From Trichobilharzia regenti (Eukaryota > Platyhelminthes > Trematoda > Strigeidida > Schistosomatidae), in NCBI GenBank assembly GCA_944472135.2, contig OX235265.1:47217459-47281458 (forward strand): 64,000 bases of DNA, in the 5' to 3' direction. The notes beneath the pieces were generated by a model, which was not told the DNA's origin, made no database searches, and was given only the letters and a program-made list of their open reading frames with translations. Shown one piece after another: positions 22,632 through 35,699 of the stretch. A program made the translations under genes and the position numbers. Positions within the stretch are counted from its first letter, which is position 1; each line of letters opens with the position of its first letter.

Positions 22632-23165
22632 TCTGTGTGGAGGTCAACAGCACTCAGCATCAAAAATAACATCCGGATTTTCAACTCCAATGTGAAGTCA
22701 GCCAGTGCTACTCACTATACGGTTCAGAGACTTGGCCAGAGCGTCATAAAGAGCATCTCAAACAAACTATAGACGTTCATTAACAGTTGTCTTCGCTCAG
22801 TACTCAAGATCAGATGGCCGGCCAGAAAAGATCAGCAACAGAGATCTCTGGTAATGAGCGAACCAACCAGGAACCGATTGTGCAACAAATAAGCAGGAAG
22901 AAATGGAGATGGATTGGCCATACTCTGAGAAAACAAACCATCAAGTGACATCACTAGACAAGCCATCGCTCAAGTGGAACCCGAAAGGGAGGCGGCGAGT
23001 TGGTGGTCAGTGCGAGGATGGAGTGACTTGGAGGAGGTGATGTGAAGAGGAGATGAAAGCATGTGGGCAGACTTGGGGCAGGGTGAAAACGTTGGCAGAA
23101 AACCGAAAGCAATGGAGATGCGCAACTGAAGCCCTTTGTTCCTCTAGGAATTAAAAGATATAATA
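22632..23165 (+). pseudogene. RTE-like LINE 3' segment, broken
   Basis: It begins inside the coding tail (VWRSTALSIKNK-like region), is nearly parallel to 38150-38660 with small indels, and ends in the RTE tail GAAGCCCTTTGTTCCTCTAG plus an ATAATAAT repeat. Frames shift repeatedly. Its 3' half is highly similar to 60435-60770. Confidence 0.75.
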
Positions 23166-23194
23166 ATAACAATACAGCTCTCACCAAAAACTGA

Positions 23195-23400
23195 TTTCAA
23201 GTTGGGCCAGAGGTTGACTTCAGTTAGACAAGCATTGTAAACTAGGCTGTGCTGATTGCCTGTTCCGTCCTTCTTTGGGACTCTTCAGCGATGCATACTC
23301 AGGACTCCACTGGGGAGTGAACCCAATACTTTGAGGTTGCAAAGTGAGCTCGTTAACCATTCAACCACTGAGATGAGTCAGCTGAAATTTCTGTCATTTC
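23195..23400 (-). mobile_element. SINE family B, decayed minus copy
   Basis: The order is recognisable: 'cttcagttagacaagcattg', a decayed hammerhead ('ctttgggactcttcagcgat'), and a tRNA-like head with 'gttaaccattcaaccactg'. Confidence 0.6.
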
Positions 23401-25439
23401 GACATATATCTCACACAATGGTGACTGCGTGAACTCCTGACTGCAGTTAAACACTTTATGCAGATCTTTAAGCCTTTTCATATCAGAGCAGGCAATAACT
23501 TATCCGTGTTAAGCTTCACAACACAACACCACCACCACCAACAACAACAACGACAACGACAGTAACAGCAAAAGAAAGTAATCTAAGCAACAACGACACA
23601 TTTCTTTTTCCTATCATTAAAAACTAACTATCCTATTCTTCCTTTCCATTTATATAATTTCATATCTTTGATAATTTCTGCTTCATTATATATAATAAGA
23701 GACAATTTAAACTAATAATAATAATAGTAATAATAATAAATAATAACAGTTAAAAAAAAGGAGAGAGAAAATAAAGTGGTAATTACAACTTTCATTGTTC
23801 AACAATTATCCCTACAAATTTCTGCTTGTTTTTTTTCTTTTTTTGCCTTGATTCCTGTTCTACGCGTTGTCGTTTCTACAGTTTCTACAGTTTATTTTTT
23901 CTTTTGCTCTGATTTTTAAAAAAAAAGTACTATGTTAATCATTTTTAAACGTCCGTTCTTGTATTCCTCTTTGTCCCTGTGTGTGTGGGTGGGGGGTGCG
24001 CACATGTGTGTGTCTCTTGGATGCTGAGCATATTACGTTGGCTGTATACCACTGAAAAGGAAGCAAGCTAGCTAAGTTAAAAACAAAAAACAACTGTGAA
24101 TGTGAACGAAGAAATCTCCCCCAAATAGCCTCGGTTAATTCGCCTGACTTTCGAATAAAACGTCAGACCACTGTGGTGTGTGTGTGTGTGTCTGAGATAG
24201 TATGTTTTCCTACCTTCATGTATGCGTACGTACGTACCTACTTATGTGTGTGTAATCGTGTGTCTCAGGTTGAGGGTAAACATGAAATTAGAAGAATGAA
24301 AGTTAGGCGAATTTCTCTGTGATATTAATGATGCAGTGAAAACAATTGTTTCTATGTTATTAAAGAGAACGTATTACTGTTTTTACCCTAACTATTCTAT
24401 CTACCCTACATAATAATAACAATAATAATAATTAAAACAGTGATTAAAATAATATACGTGAAAATGTTATACTAATGACTATAAAAAATAATAAAAATCA
24501 AATCAACCTTTAACAGTAATTCTATTTATTTTGTTTTACGCAACACATTGCCCACGCGAATCTCTATGATAGTGTTAATTGAATGAGTCACAATAACTCA
24601 ATGTAAGCCCTGTAGGATATACAGCTTCACCTAACTGACCTTATATGTTTATGATGTAATAACTACCCATCTCATATGTTTGGTTTGTGTGGATTTAACT
24701 GACTTTAAAGTGAATTTCACTAAGAATTGACATCAGTTTGAGAAGTATTCAATAACGGAGAGGATTAAAGAGTTATTTCAGCTTATTTAAGTTAATAAAG
24801 ACTCATTTCATTTCTCTGAAAGTGTTGAAAAATTGTTCTTTTTCTCGATATACTTTTGAGATGTTTAAATTACATTTTATTCAGTTGTGTATTTAAACAA
24901 ACCAGATTCAAACCAGAAAAAAAGTATGACATATATCCTTACAAGATATAAAATGGATGAATATCCTGTAGTAGATTAATAATGAAGTGATGATAGGCGA
25001 AACTGCTGTCTTGGTTTTTAGTGTCTGCCCTAGGGGATACATAAGTAGCAGTGAATGAAAATTCAGCCTCCTGACTATTGATAGGAATTCCTTATATAAC
25101 TGCAGCTGCTTATTTATCTTGTATTATTTGGCTCCGCCTTCGCCCTATATGAAACTCGTCAACTGGATACACATGTGTCCTATTCAGTGATTGTTTTCTC
25201 ACTAAGATTGAAACCTCTCACCCATCGGTTGATATGTTAAGGAGTTATCCGTTTGGTTATTAAGCTTAAAAAACATTGTAGTTAGTTCCCTTTGAGTCAC
25301 ATTTTAATGCATATATTATGTTTTATTCATTGTCAGCAGAAGCGTATATGAAATTTGCGTATTCTATTTTCCCTGTGTCAGTTCGTTTCGAGACTCCTAC
25401 AGTTTATTTCTTTTTCTTGTCATTTTTTTTGCATTCCCC
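23401..25439. other. No gene seen; simple repeats
   Basis: Contains CAC/CAA-rich repeats near 23528-23560, an AAT repeat near 23715-23750, GT-rich tracts near 23980 and 24173-24191, and AATAAT near 24410. No conserved protein segment is recognised. Confidence 0.5.
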
Positions 25440-26418
25440 ACTGGAGCAGAGAGCTTCAAGCTACTCCAATACGGTTACAAAGAAACGAACAGATGATGTT
25501 ATAATGAAACTAAACCAAAGCCTAAAGTCCGTTACAAAAAAACCGTCTTTCCTACTTGTCCAGAAAAATACCTGTACAATTATTCTGATACTCCACTGTC
25601 TCCAATTCAAATGGAAATCTTAGCACTTGGACCTAAGGTTTGTGATGCAACGTCAAAAGTGAATGAACTGAACACGAAAGTCCAATTTGAGAATTTAGTC
25701 GACCAGACGAAAGATCTGGTCCCAATCTCATATGAAAATGCAGAACTTTTCAAATCAACCGTTTTAAATTACTGCCTCGATTACATCAACAGAAAAACCC
25801 AGCCTTCGTAACATACTTTCCAAAGAACATAGAAAGCAACTGAAAGAACTGAAGGATAATGAAAACCAGATCATCACACGACTAGATAAATGCTCTGGAA
25901 TCGTCTTGATGAACAAATCAGATTACCTAAGCAAACTCTCGGTGATACTATCTGATGATAAAAAGTTTCAGAAACAGTCTCCACAGAAAGATTCCACTGA
26001 ACAGACGGAGCTCCAGCTAACAAAGATATTGAAGAAAATGAAAGACGAATCCATTATCAGTTCAAAACTATGCGAACAACTGCACCCATCTGCTTCTACA
26101 ACGCCGCGCATGTACGGCTTACTTAAAGTGCACAAACAAGACGTCCCACTCCGCCCAATACTAGATATGATAGATTCGCCATATCATACAATCGCATAAT
26201 GGCTGATGGAAATTCTCGGACCGGTGAAAGAGAAACTGTCAGGACACAACCTCCATGACACATTCGACTTTGTTGATTCAATTAAGAATGTCAATGTGGA
26301 AGAAAAGAAAATGGTTTCCTTGGATGTCGTCTCCCTCTTCGCCTACGTTCCATTGACAGAAACCGTATGTTTCCTTTGTGACTACATTCAATCCAATATT
26401 TTTCACGTTTCTTAAACT
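25440..26418 (+). pseudogene. Penelope-like element, N-terminal part and early RT, broken and 3' truncated
   Basis: The plus strand encodes the PLE N-terminal region. Recognisable parts are a NTVTKKRTDDVI-like start (25470), ALGPKVCDATSKVNELNTKV (25625), and RLDKCSGIVLMNKSDYLSKL (about 25880). SASTTPRMYGLLKVHKQDVP (26090) and PLRPIL follow, the RT fingers region. After an in-frame stop near 26200, LMEILGPVKEKL and motif A SLDVVSLF (26315) appear. Motifs B and C and the GIY-YIG nuclease are missing. The parts lie in different frames and are interrupted by stops. It is homologous to the minus-strand copy at 53923-55150, with which it shares the same order of segments. Confidence 0.8.
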
Positions 26419-26938
26419 GATTGATATAGGTTAGCCACAAAAATTAATCTCAATCCCTACTAAACTTGGAATCTGAATATTATTATTATTATTAAAATTC
26501 TCTTTCTACTACGCAACAGACTCAATCAACTGGAATGCCTTAAACGCTTTTTTGTCGATTGATGTATTATTTTACCATGTAAACTAAAATCTCTGCGATT
26601 TTTTACGGTCAAACAATGAAGAAGTTTGGGGGAAATGGTACACGACAACAAGGCGACAATAGCACTTTCCACACACATATATATACAATATATGTCTACA
26701 TCTTATTATCACCCTGTTTTTGGGGGCTGATAAACTTCAGATTTTAGAAGCCATTGAAGCATACTATTTTGTGGTGACGATGTAGTGATGAATTCTTCAT
26801 CGGATACAAATTATCACTGCGATTTAACTTAGTAACTATGCCAGTCCAAGTTTGGATTGTTCATATCTTGTTTTGTTTTTTAAATATATTCCCCTTCACA
26901 CAACTATCCTAGCACTTATTTTACCAGAACTTATTATC

Positions 26939-27023
<85 letters not shown>

Positions 27024-27579
27024 CGTATATCTATCACCTAAAGGCATAATTTAAGAGACACTGAGAAAATCGTTGTTGCTTTTCTCAGCATCTGTCAAAT
27101 TATTAGTATTATAATTGCTTAAACTATTTTAGATGGAGTCAATTCAACGGGCTATTTGCTGTTGTAATATATTGAGGTTAGAATGAATATGTGAATGGCT
27201 AAAGAATTTATGGTCTCTTAACTAACAGTTCAGTGGTCTACTTTAAATGCTGCCAACTGACCGACTGACATGAAGAGTTGGACATCACTCATACCAACCA
27301 GTAGCACTTGATGGACGGCTGTTTCACTTGTTCAGCTCATTAGCTGTCTACCCAACGTGGCTCAGCTCAGTAAGGCGAATCAATTCAATCGAGTACCACT
27401 GGTTGATGTGAGCGATGTTCAACTACTCAACCCATTCAATCAGTAACACATAATGTCATGCATTTATGCTTGTTTCCATGATTACCATTTATGCTACCAC
27501 TGTGATGGGAATAATCTCGACTTCCAAAGGAAACTATATGGTGAGATTTCACCTAGAACTGTGTATTATTCATATAAGT
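26419..27579. other. No gene seen; AT microsatellite and a small fold-back
   Basis: Bases 26944-27020 are an almost pure (AT)n tract of about 77 bases. Bases 27275-27320 pair imperfectly with 27385-27430 as an inverted repeat around a roughly 65-base loop. The TATATA-derived frame near 26852-27049 is not a gene. Confidence 0.7.
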
Positions 27580-29235
27580 ATAAAATTTGGGCACTGTGGT
27601 AGAGTATAACTCTATTATAGATAAAGTTTTATTTTGATAAATCACACAGTGTCATTGCACAGTAATGTTAACTGATGACCACGTTTCGAGCACAAATTAT
27701 TGCCACTCATAATCATATCAAGTCACTACTCACACAACTTTCTAACTTCATTTATATACAAGTGTGGAATCGATTAGATATTGGAATAAAAATCAGTACA
27801 GCATAATGTACATTCAGAAATAATAATATGAGTGTTATTGATCAATTACAATCAGATGGGAAATAAGACGAGTGTTTTTATAGTCATAATAAGTAACTTG
27901 CTAGAATGTTGTGATGTGCTTGAATTGAAATAGAATTTTGAGATTATTTATTGTCCTCTTCTGATTTGACTGACTGGTAGTAATAATATCTTCCATATTT
28001 CTGGTATCTGCAATGAATCATTTCTGTCACATGTGTTGTGTCAGGTGTAGAGTCACTCGATGAACCAGGATTCAGTAATCAATCTCTCTCTCCACCTACA
28101 TAGATTACTTCTTAGAATCTTAACACTCACCCACCCTGTTGTATGGTTCTCTCTTGATGCATGCAGTGCAATCGCTGAGTTTTTTTCTAAATTACTTATC
28201 TTCTCTGGGTCAACCATTCTTACCTTAGCTAAATTCTTATGTTCTGTTAATCTGACTATCCCTGACCTACTAGTTTGACCTATGTAGTTGACCTCACAGT
28301 TATTGCAGGGTATTTTGTAAATTATATTATTTTGTTTAATTGGGTCCATCCGGTCTTTTAGCCTACAGAGCTTGTCTCTGAGTGAGTTTGTTTGCCACCC
28401 TGATTCCTGCTTTATTAAGAATCCTACGTAGGGTCTTAGATGTCCCCTCCTTATATGGTATTTATGTCATCATTACTAGTTTCACAATTATTTTTAATTT
28501 GCTTTTGGCCTTTTTCGATTTTCCTACTGAATTTTATAGGATAGTTATTCAACACCAAAGCCTCTTCTATCTGTTTTATTTCATCATTTAGGTCTTTTTT
28601 TGTGCTACTTAGTGCTACTGCTCGGTTTGTTAGACACTTTACTAAGCCTGCCCTAACAGTTAACGGATGAGATGAAGTAAAGTCTAAGTATCTATTAGAA
28701 TGAGTTGGTTTTGTATACACACTAGTGTGCAGTTTACCTTCTTCCATTCGATTTATTTTATAATCTAACGTAGTTAATTCTCCTTTCCCGACTCAAATGT
28801 GAATTTTATTCCCTCTACTTGTGAGTTTATATGTGTCAGGAAGCTAGAGATATGTTCTGTTTTTAACACCGTGAAAGTGTCATCCACATATCTCCACCAT
28901 ATTTTTGGAGTGGGGTTAAACGTATTAAGAGCACTACTTTTCCAGTTGTCCATAAATATATCTGCTACAATAGGGGATATTGGTGATCCCATTGCTACAC
29001 CTTCTGTTTGTCTATATATTTTACCTTGAAATTTAAAGATAGTAGACGTAAGGCATAACTGAATTCTTAAAATAATTTCCTCAATGCGTAGCTTCTTCCT
29101 GTGGGTAAGATCAGGATATGCAGTTAGTTCTTTTTCAACTGCTTCTAAGGCCATACTGATTGGTATATTGGTATAAAGACTAGTTATATCAAAACTAAAT
29201 TGCAAACCACGAATTAATCTGCAAATTGCTAGTTT
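27580..29235 (-). pseudogene. Penelope-like element, RT core plus GIY-YIG endonuclease, broken
   Basis: On the minus strand 29205-28774 encodes the RT palm: motif A FSFDITSLYTNIP, motif B EGVAMGSPISPIVADIF and motif C RYVDDTF, with catalytic aspartates intact. After a shift near 28760, 28747-28451 carries the TKPTHSNRYLDFTSSHP segment and a long linker. After a second shift near 28390, 28349-28053 encodes the GIY-YIG-like nuclease with IIYKIPCNNC, YIGQTSR and LTEHK. The 3' non-coding region runs to about 27580 and contains the terminal sequence also found at 1-400 and 63231-63600. The N-terminal half of the RT polyprotein is missing upstream of 29235. This is a different PLE lineage from 20870-22306. 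Confidence 0.85.
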
Positions 29236-29295
29236 GATTTAGTGGTGTTATAACACATATCTTGCCTAGTCACTAGTGTCCAATCAAAATTTATT

Positions 29296-29681
29296 TTTTC
29301 TTCATGTTCTCCAGTGGAACATAGGGCTTCAAGCCAGTGGCTTAAAGTTTCTGTAGCAGTGTTTATTTTTACAGGATGGGGTTGCTGGCCTCATGCCCAA
29401 CCTTTCCTCTTTACCAGGATTATTTCTGGTTTAGCGAGGTTTGGGAGTGCGTCGGTGGCCGGGGATCGAACCCCGGATCATGTGCATGGTCGGCGAGCGT
29501 CCTAACCACCTTGCCACCAACGCACTCCCAAACCTCGATAAGCCAGAAATAATCCTGGTAAAGAGGAAAGGTTGGGCATGAGGTCAGCAACACCATCCTG
29601 TAAAATAAACACTGCTACAGAAACCTCAAGCCACTGGCTTGAAGCCCTATGTTCCACTGGGGAACGTAAAGGAAAAAAAAT
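29296..29681. mobile_element. SINE family A fold-back pair
   Basis: Bases 29296-29527 are a full minus-strand SINE A, with tRNA-like head at about 29450-29527 and B-box complement GGGGATCGAACCCCGG. Bases 29515-29681 continue as a plus-strand body and tail ending AAAGGAAAAAAAA. The two bodies pair as a hairpin with the tRNA-like head between them. Both outer ends are the RTE-like tail. Confidence 0.8.
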
Positions 29682-30009
29682 TGATAATGCTAACAGTAGT
29701 GTACCAGCAGTACATAGTAGTTTTTGATAGAGGAACTGTTTATATCAGCAAAATTGATGTACAGAAATGACAAAATACATATACCTTATATAAAAACCAT
29801 CATTTGCACATGTTTCCTATGTTTGTCTGTCTTTCACTGGAGGATCTTTCATTTCTCCTCTACCCCATTCAATCTATCCCTCCGCTTTTCAATATTCTTG
29901 AAGAAGACACCATTTACATTATACTCCTTGCAGGATTTTGTCAGTAGCACTCTGCTCACCAATAACATCAATATGGTTTGAACAATGCTTGAATATTTTC
30001 AAGTATTGA
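29682..30009. other. No gene seen
   Basis: The frame across this stretch has no recognisable domain. Confidence 0.45.
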
Positions 30010-30530
30010 TTTTGTAGGGGTTTTGTTTGATTGGTTGGAGGATTTCATCATCAGCTGACCACCCAATCAAACAAAATCCTTCCGAAACCAATACTTGAAA
30101 ATTAATCTGATGCTCACTAGCTGTGACCAGTAGGGCACAACAGGTTGAAGGTGAGGCAGTAACTCCAAGAAGACGCTGTGAATTGGTCGCCTAATGTCAT
30201 GAATTGGTCGAAGTTAGAATTTATAGGTTGTCCATTTGATCGGATCAAGCTGGCATACCATTCATCCACTGGGACCCAATTTAACGGGCAACCCATGAAT
30301 TCTAACTTCTACCAATTCGTGATATATTTAGTGAGACCATTAGTCAATGTCATTGGTGGGAAATCTGTCCTCACACTTGATTGGATTGACCTCACTAGTC
30401 ATGACTTCTCACTAGAACTCCAGGAAATTCCGTCCTGTAGCAAGTCACTAGTGAGTATCTGAATTATTTCCTGTAGTTGGTTCTCTAACTGATATCACTC
30501 CGTGATCAACTCGTAATAACAACATTTTGT
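30010..30530. mobile_element. SINE family B inverted fragments
   Basis: Bases 30010-30060 are the minus tail, 30060-30100 its plus counterpart ('caatcaaacaaaatcc'), 30110-30230 the plus 5' section, and 30230-30530 a minus-strand 5' half with a tRNA-like remnant. The ribozyme section is missing. Confidence 0.6.
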
Positions 30531-31565
30531 AGCCTAAGCCATGATGTATTTTGAAGCAGTCACTTGAAAGTTACCTTTCATTAGATGCGTCGATTGAATG
30601 ATCAGAGTGGACCAAGTACTAATTTCGGTTTGGAATTATGCATCCATTTTCAAGGCAACCGTCTCGAATCTTGTCATTGTCGAAGCCTTCCTTTCAATTC
30701 ACACAGTAGTCACGCTGTCCAGCTGAGATATTCTTAGGTTATGCAATAATTAGCAGTCTCTTCAATCATAATACTTTGATTTCACAAACCAACACTATGC
30801 AGCATTCTTTCAATCTCTAGTCTCAAATACATCATATATCTATCCAATAAGAAATTAGCTTTTACAAGGTCACTACTGATAGATGAAAGTCAAAATTATC
30901 CAATTTTTATTGCATTAACGATTTACTCCCTGCCGTTTGTTAATAAGTTTTAATAGGTCGATGAAAGCAATTTTCTCTTCCCCCTTTCATAAATAATAAT
31001 TATGTCTATCCATTTGGTGATACACACAGCGTAAAATAGTCAAAAGAACAGAAACCCCTGTCTTTAATATTAGAGCTTCAATTATTTTCATACCATCAAC
31101 TTCTTATCTGAATTCTGATTGGTTAGTTTCTTGTGAATGGCCGAAAATTTTGTGACTACGCATTAATATAGTGAGCTAAAAATACTCATATTCTACGAGT
31201 AGAGATATCATTTGAAAACTTCGTATGAAAATTATATCCATCCATTTTTTTTATTGATCAGTCTTACGCTGAAACCCTAAGTGTGTAGTGTAGTTTGATC
31301 CATTGGACTTTTTTCTTTCACTGAAAGGAAGTGTTCATGTTCAGCTAAGTTGACAACTATAAAGTGGATTTTTACTATATCTTGAACAAAATACAAATAA
31401 ATTCTCCCTTTTTCTGTAAGTTTTGAATTTAACAAACAGTATTTTCATAGTGTTGTAATTATATTATATTTATGCATCGTATTATGAAGTCTATTTTTTT
31501 GCGTTTTGTGAATTTCGAGGCTCGAGTTATACACTGATTGACAATGGATATTAATTTCATATGTA
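30531..31565. other. No gene seen
   Basis: No supported coding region, and no repeat that I recognise, in about 1 kb of AT-rich sequence. Confidence 0.45.
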
Positions 31566-31760
31566 CGTCGGTGGGACAGCCGTGACGCGCTCCTCCATTG
31601 CCTCGCTAAGCCAGTAATAAGACTGGTAAATAGTGAAGGTTGGGCATGAGGCGGCTAGCAAACCCATTCCGTAAAAATAAAGCTTCATTGCAACCGAAAC
31701 TTAAAGCCTCTATCTCAAAGCCCTATGTTCCACTGGGAATGTAAAGGAATTTTTAAAAAA
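31566..31760 (+). mobile_element. SINE family A with most of the tRNA-like head deleted
   Basis: The 5' end GTCGGTGGGACAGC jumps directly to the acceptor-like 3' side and body, so the anticodon and T-arm region is missing. The body and the tail AAAGCCCTATGTTCCACTGG are kept. Confidence 0.7.
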
Positions 31761-32284
31761 TATGTCATATGAGTTGACAGGTATAGAAATGTATTCCTTC
31801 TTAAATTGACAACTATCAGACATATGACAGCCACGTTTTTGACATGAAATAATGTCAATCTTGATAAAGCAAGTGTTTCCTTAAAATGTTCACTAAGTAC
31901 TGAGAATGTTATATGATAACTAGCAGAGAGAGAGAGAGAGACACTTAGATGGGCGTCTGTATCGTGAACCTTATTTCCGTTAATTCAAGTACTGGTTAAT
32001 TAGGCAAGCAAATAATTTTTTATCTATCAGTATAGGTCGCTGTACGCTATATGAATGCAAAATCAAAATAGCAGATGGTAGAGATTTTCTTGTGGTTAGC
32101 TATTTTTCTGGAGTTAAAATTGTACTACGTACGTATAATAATAAATTATGCAAAGAGTTGAAAACTCTTCAAATATCTGGTTTCTGTCATCGCCAAATAT
32201 GTATGAACTCACTGTGTACCAAACACATAGACTATCAGTGTTTTTATTCATTTCCACTATTTGGAGACTTTTATATAATTATCA
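31761..32284. other. No gene seen; short GA repeat
   Basis: A (GA)n run lies at 31925-31941. No coding support. Confidence 0.45.
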
Positions 32285-34217
32285 GCCTAGGAAGAAACTC
32301 CTATCCAGTACTCCTTGCTGATTTACAATGGTTTCCTTACTCACATCAGTCAGCGACCAGACTTCACACAAATCAAATCCCTACAAGCTAACTCTTCAAA
32401 CTGTCCACTTCTATTTGATTTTCATACAATTCCTAACCCATCAGTTTATCAAAGGGAAATTCATCACGATAGAAAGGAATGAGAAGGGCAGGTGATGGTT
32501 GAAATCCTGTTCTTTGGATGAATGACAACATCCTTCTCTTGCCGCCCGTCACCTAGAATCTCGATGTTTAATAATCTGATACTATTTAGGTTTCAATGTT
32601 CCCTTATCCCGTATACGTGTACCAGACACGTCAGTTGTGAGTACTCATATTCAAACTCACTATTCATAAACTTTTATTCACTTACAGAGCAGGTTCGCAT
32701 TACCAATAAGAATTGGTTCATCGATTGATGAGTGATTACAATATCCACTCATGAATGATAAGCAAAATTTTACAACAGAAAATATTTCCAATTCCAAGCT
32801 ACATTTCATCACACTTTGTTTCTATTAAGTCGATTGTGAAACAGAATCAGTTATGGAGTAACTGCAAGGTGAAACTGTTGATGAATTCATTCCCATAAAA
32901 CTAGAATAAGGTCTGTCTGTGTAGAACAATCCTCTAACCAGATGTTACATCTAACAAGTGTGAAACATAGGTTAATTGTGTTAGATTTCCGGAGACAATC
33001 GTCAGGAATTCCTGTATTTATCTGTCGTGCTTGTTGATATTCGTCGTCAAGGCGTATCTACAGTCTCGCAGGAATTCATTTCCCATCTGATATTCGACCT
33101 CGTACCACTCAGTGCTGCAATCACAGACATCACCACTCAGCTATGCGGACTCATGATTGACCTCCTGTAGGACTATAACGGATTCATTAACCGGTAACTG
33201 CCATGTAACCAATATCAAGGGAATTTGAATGACACAATTCAGTATGCACAAACGTCATGCGATAGACGTATGACATTGATTACACCCTAGTAACAGAGAT
33301 CAATGTACACACCAATTACTCATGTGATAAAGGAGTGTGAATGAAATACACTAGAGTGATGAATAGTTATCGTATCGATGAGTGAAATATGACTACTAGA
33401 ATATATATTCCGCTGAAACTCCAATAACTCAGTGGTAATATCTGTCTATAAAAGCAGTACTACACGATTCCAGTTGGGATCTCTGAAGGGAACAAAAAAT
33501 TCCTTAGACGCAGTACATACGTCCCACTGAGAAGTGACAATAAGCACAAAACATGGATCGACGTATCCCTACACACTGGCTCCAATCATTTAACATCAAA
33601 ATTACAAGTGTCTTGTTCAGTTATTTATTTCATTACCTTCCAGAACTCCTCAATTTGTCATCAAAGTAGCTTGATGCTTTGTGGGAAGAAAGATGACTCG
33701 AAAAATGTTTCTCGAGAAGAGGAAAACACAGAAATCACTTAATCAGAGAGGCAACTTTACGCTCGAATTTGTTAACAAATGAAGAGTTTTCATGTTTTCC
33801 TCCCCTCCTTTTTACATGATTACTTAATCAAGATATTCACCTCCTCAACATGTGTGTGAGTGTGTATATATATATCCGAGAGAAAGATGATTTCAAGGTC
33901 TGTTACCAATTTGACCAATTTTACATGTTATTAGGGTTAGTCTACAATAAACATGCACTCTAATTCTTATAGAAAATAAAGCAAAAATAAAAAATGGCGG
34001 TTGTTTCGTTTATTACCCACTGAAGAGAAGGTGGGTAGAAAATAGGTGACTCGTTAAACCACTTGGTGTAAGTGAGAGAATTTGAATTATCCACCTATTT
34101 TTTTGAGGGGGGATATTGGGGGGACAAAAAGATGAGTAACAGGAGATGTCAATGGCTAACTAACATCTCAAGTGATTTCGTGATACTTGAGTGTTGATTT
34201 AACAGGGAAGTGATAAC
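32285..34217. repeat. Left arm of a 17.4-kb inverted structure
   Basis: This is the reverse complement of 47608 to about 49685. The inner kilobase (about 33240-34217) is almost identical to its partner: I noted only a one-base change in a T run near 34100 and one substitution near 33245. The outer part is more diverged, by eye about 90-95 percent. The outermost ~100 bases resemble a SINE-B tail. A tRNA-like stretch at 33083-33150 mirrors 48676-48742. No gene is seen in the arm. Confidence 0.9.
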
Positions 34218-35544
34218 AAAAAATAAAATAAAAACCCATGTTAACTAGTACTATTACTTACTGCATTTGGTGAACTTTCCTTGTATTTACCGGAACTGTC
34301 ACCCAGTCAGTAAGCGAGTGGGTGGTCTGACTAATATCACACCTGGTTCACAAATTAAGTATAGACATAATTAGTGTACGTGTGTGTGAGACTAAAGCAT
34401 AAATATTGTAATGCGGTATAATTCCATAAATTCATTTTCGGGTAATTACTTTCATATTTACAAGGCTGTCAGTGACACCTTTTGTATGAAGGTCAGTGGT
34501 AGTTGCCATTTTTTAGATGGGGCTGGAACCGTATCTGGGACTTATTAGTTAGAAGTCAACTGCTTAAACCAATGAGCCATATCTCCGGTATCTGACATAG
34601 CACACAATTTATTACTCACAGTCCTGGGTTAGAGACTAATTTGATAATCATTGGGATTCCAATCTATTACCTAGTGGGTGTACACTTGTATAAAGTTCTA
34701 TACATCCTAATTTTTTGTAATACTTCTTAACGCTGTCTTCAATTCCTTATAGAATCTGACTTGTATTCATCTTCTTAAACATAAGTCAAAGCTAATCCTG
34801 TTGATTTTTAAAGTATTTCAATGAATTTCCATAACTTTGTAAATAGCAAACCCTTTTAGACTAAATGTAGAATAGTACACAACTTTAAAAGCAACCCCAA
34901 TTTTTGATTGAAGAGCTACTGGGTGCTCATCGATGTTACTAGTTGGTGGTAACAGTTTATAGTAGATTAACATCAATTAGAACCTCTGCGTCAAGGTATT
35001 CAGCTCCAGTGGTTGAATGGTGAAGGATCTGTTTGGGTCATATGTGCAGGCTGATAAAGACTGTTAACTATGATAAAATAGATGACTGGTATTCATTACT
35101 TTTCAATGATTCTTTGGTTTATTACAGTTCTTGATAAAGATTTCCAATGTAAGAAAGATTAAAATCAACAGTTCAATTAACGATCTCCAATTATTGTAAT
35201 ACCAGCTCTGGTAATTAAGAAGGCATTTGTCGATTAAATTCTTACTTCCCCAGGTTTTGATGCAGGTCAGCAACTAAACCAGTGTAGATTACGTAATGGA
35301 GCACTAGACGGGGATACTATTCTGAATTCTATTACTATCCATATTTCTGCTTTAAATTTTTTAAGCATTGATAAAGAATGTCGGTGTGATAATCGCAAAA
35401 TAATTAGATAAAAATAAAAATAACGATCACTAGACAAATGCCAATATAATTTACTAATCAGCTATAGGTATGAACACCATTTTTACCATTATAAGGTAAA
35501 ACGTTATCTAGAATTTTGAATTTTGAGGGTTTTTTGGTTAATTT
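34218..35544. other. No gene seen; weak SINE-B remnant
   Basis: Bases 34980-35120 resemble a decayed plus-strand SINE B ('ccagtggttgaatggt', 'ctgataaagactgtta'). Otherwise nothing is recognised. Confidence 0.4.
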
Positions 35545-35690
35545 CCCATTGGTCCACTCCTAATCCTCGCCTAACCAGGCAGTGTACTCATTTTAGAGAG
35601 AAGACCGAATGTGAGGCTAGCAAATCTATTCCTGTTAAAGTCCAACTCCACCACTACAGAAACGTCAAACCTCAAGCTTGAATCCCCATT
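35545..35690 (+). mobile_element. SINE family A fragment
   Basis: Body sequences 'gaggctagcaaat' and 'cagaaacgtcaaacctcaagcttgaa' identify it. The head and end of the tail are lost. Confidence 0.55.
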
Positions 35691-35699
35691 TTTTTCGTC

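Noticed and set aside
26852..27049. 65-residue frame with Ile-Tyr repeats
   Set aside because: It is translation of the (AT)n microsatellite.
27600..27720. Possible hammerhead ribozyme in the PLE terminal region (CGAAAC followed by GTC on the minus strand)
   Set aside because: Such ribozymes are known in PLEs, but here no CTGANGA core lies at the right distance and stem I does not pair. The same holds for the copies at 300-340 and 63310-63350.
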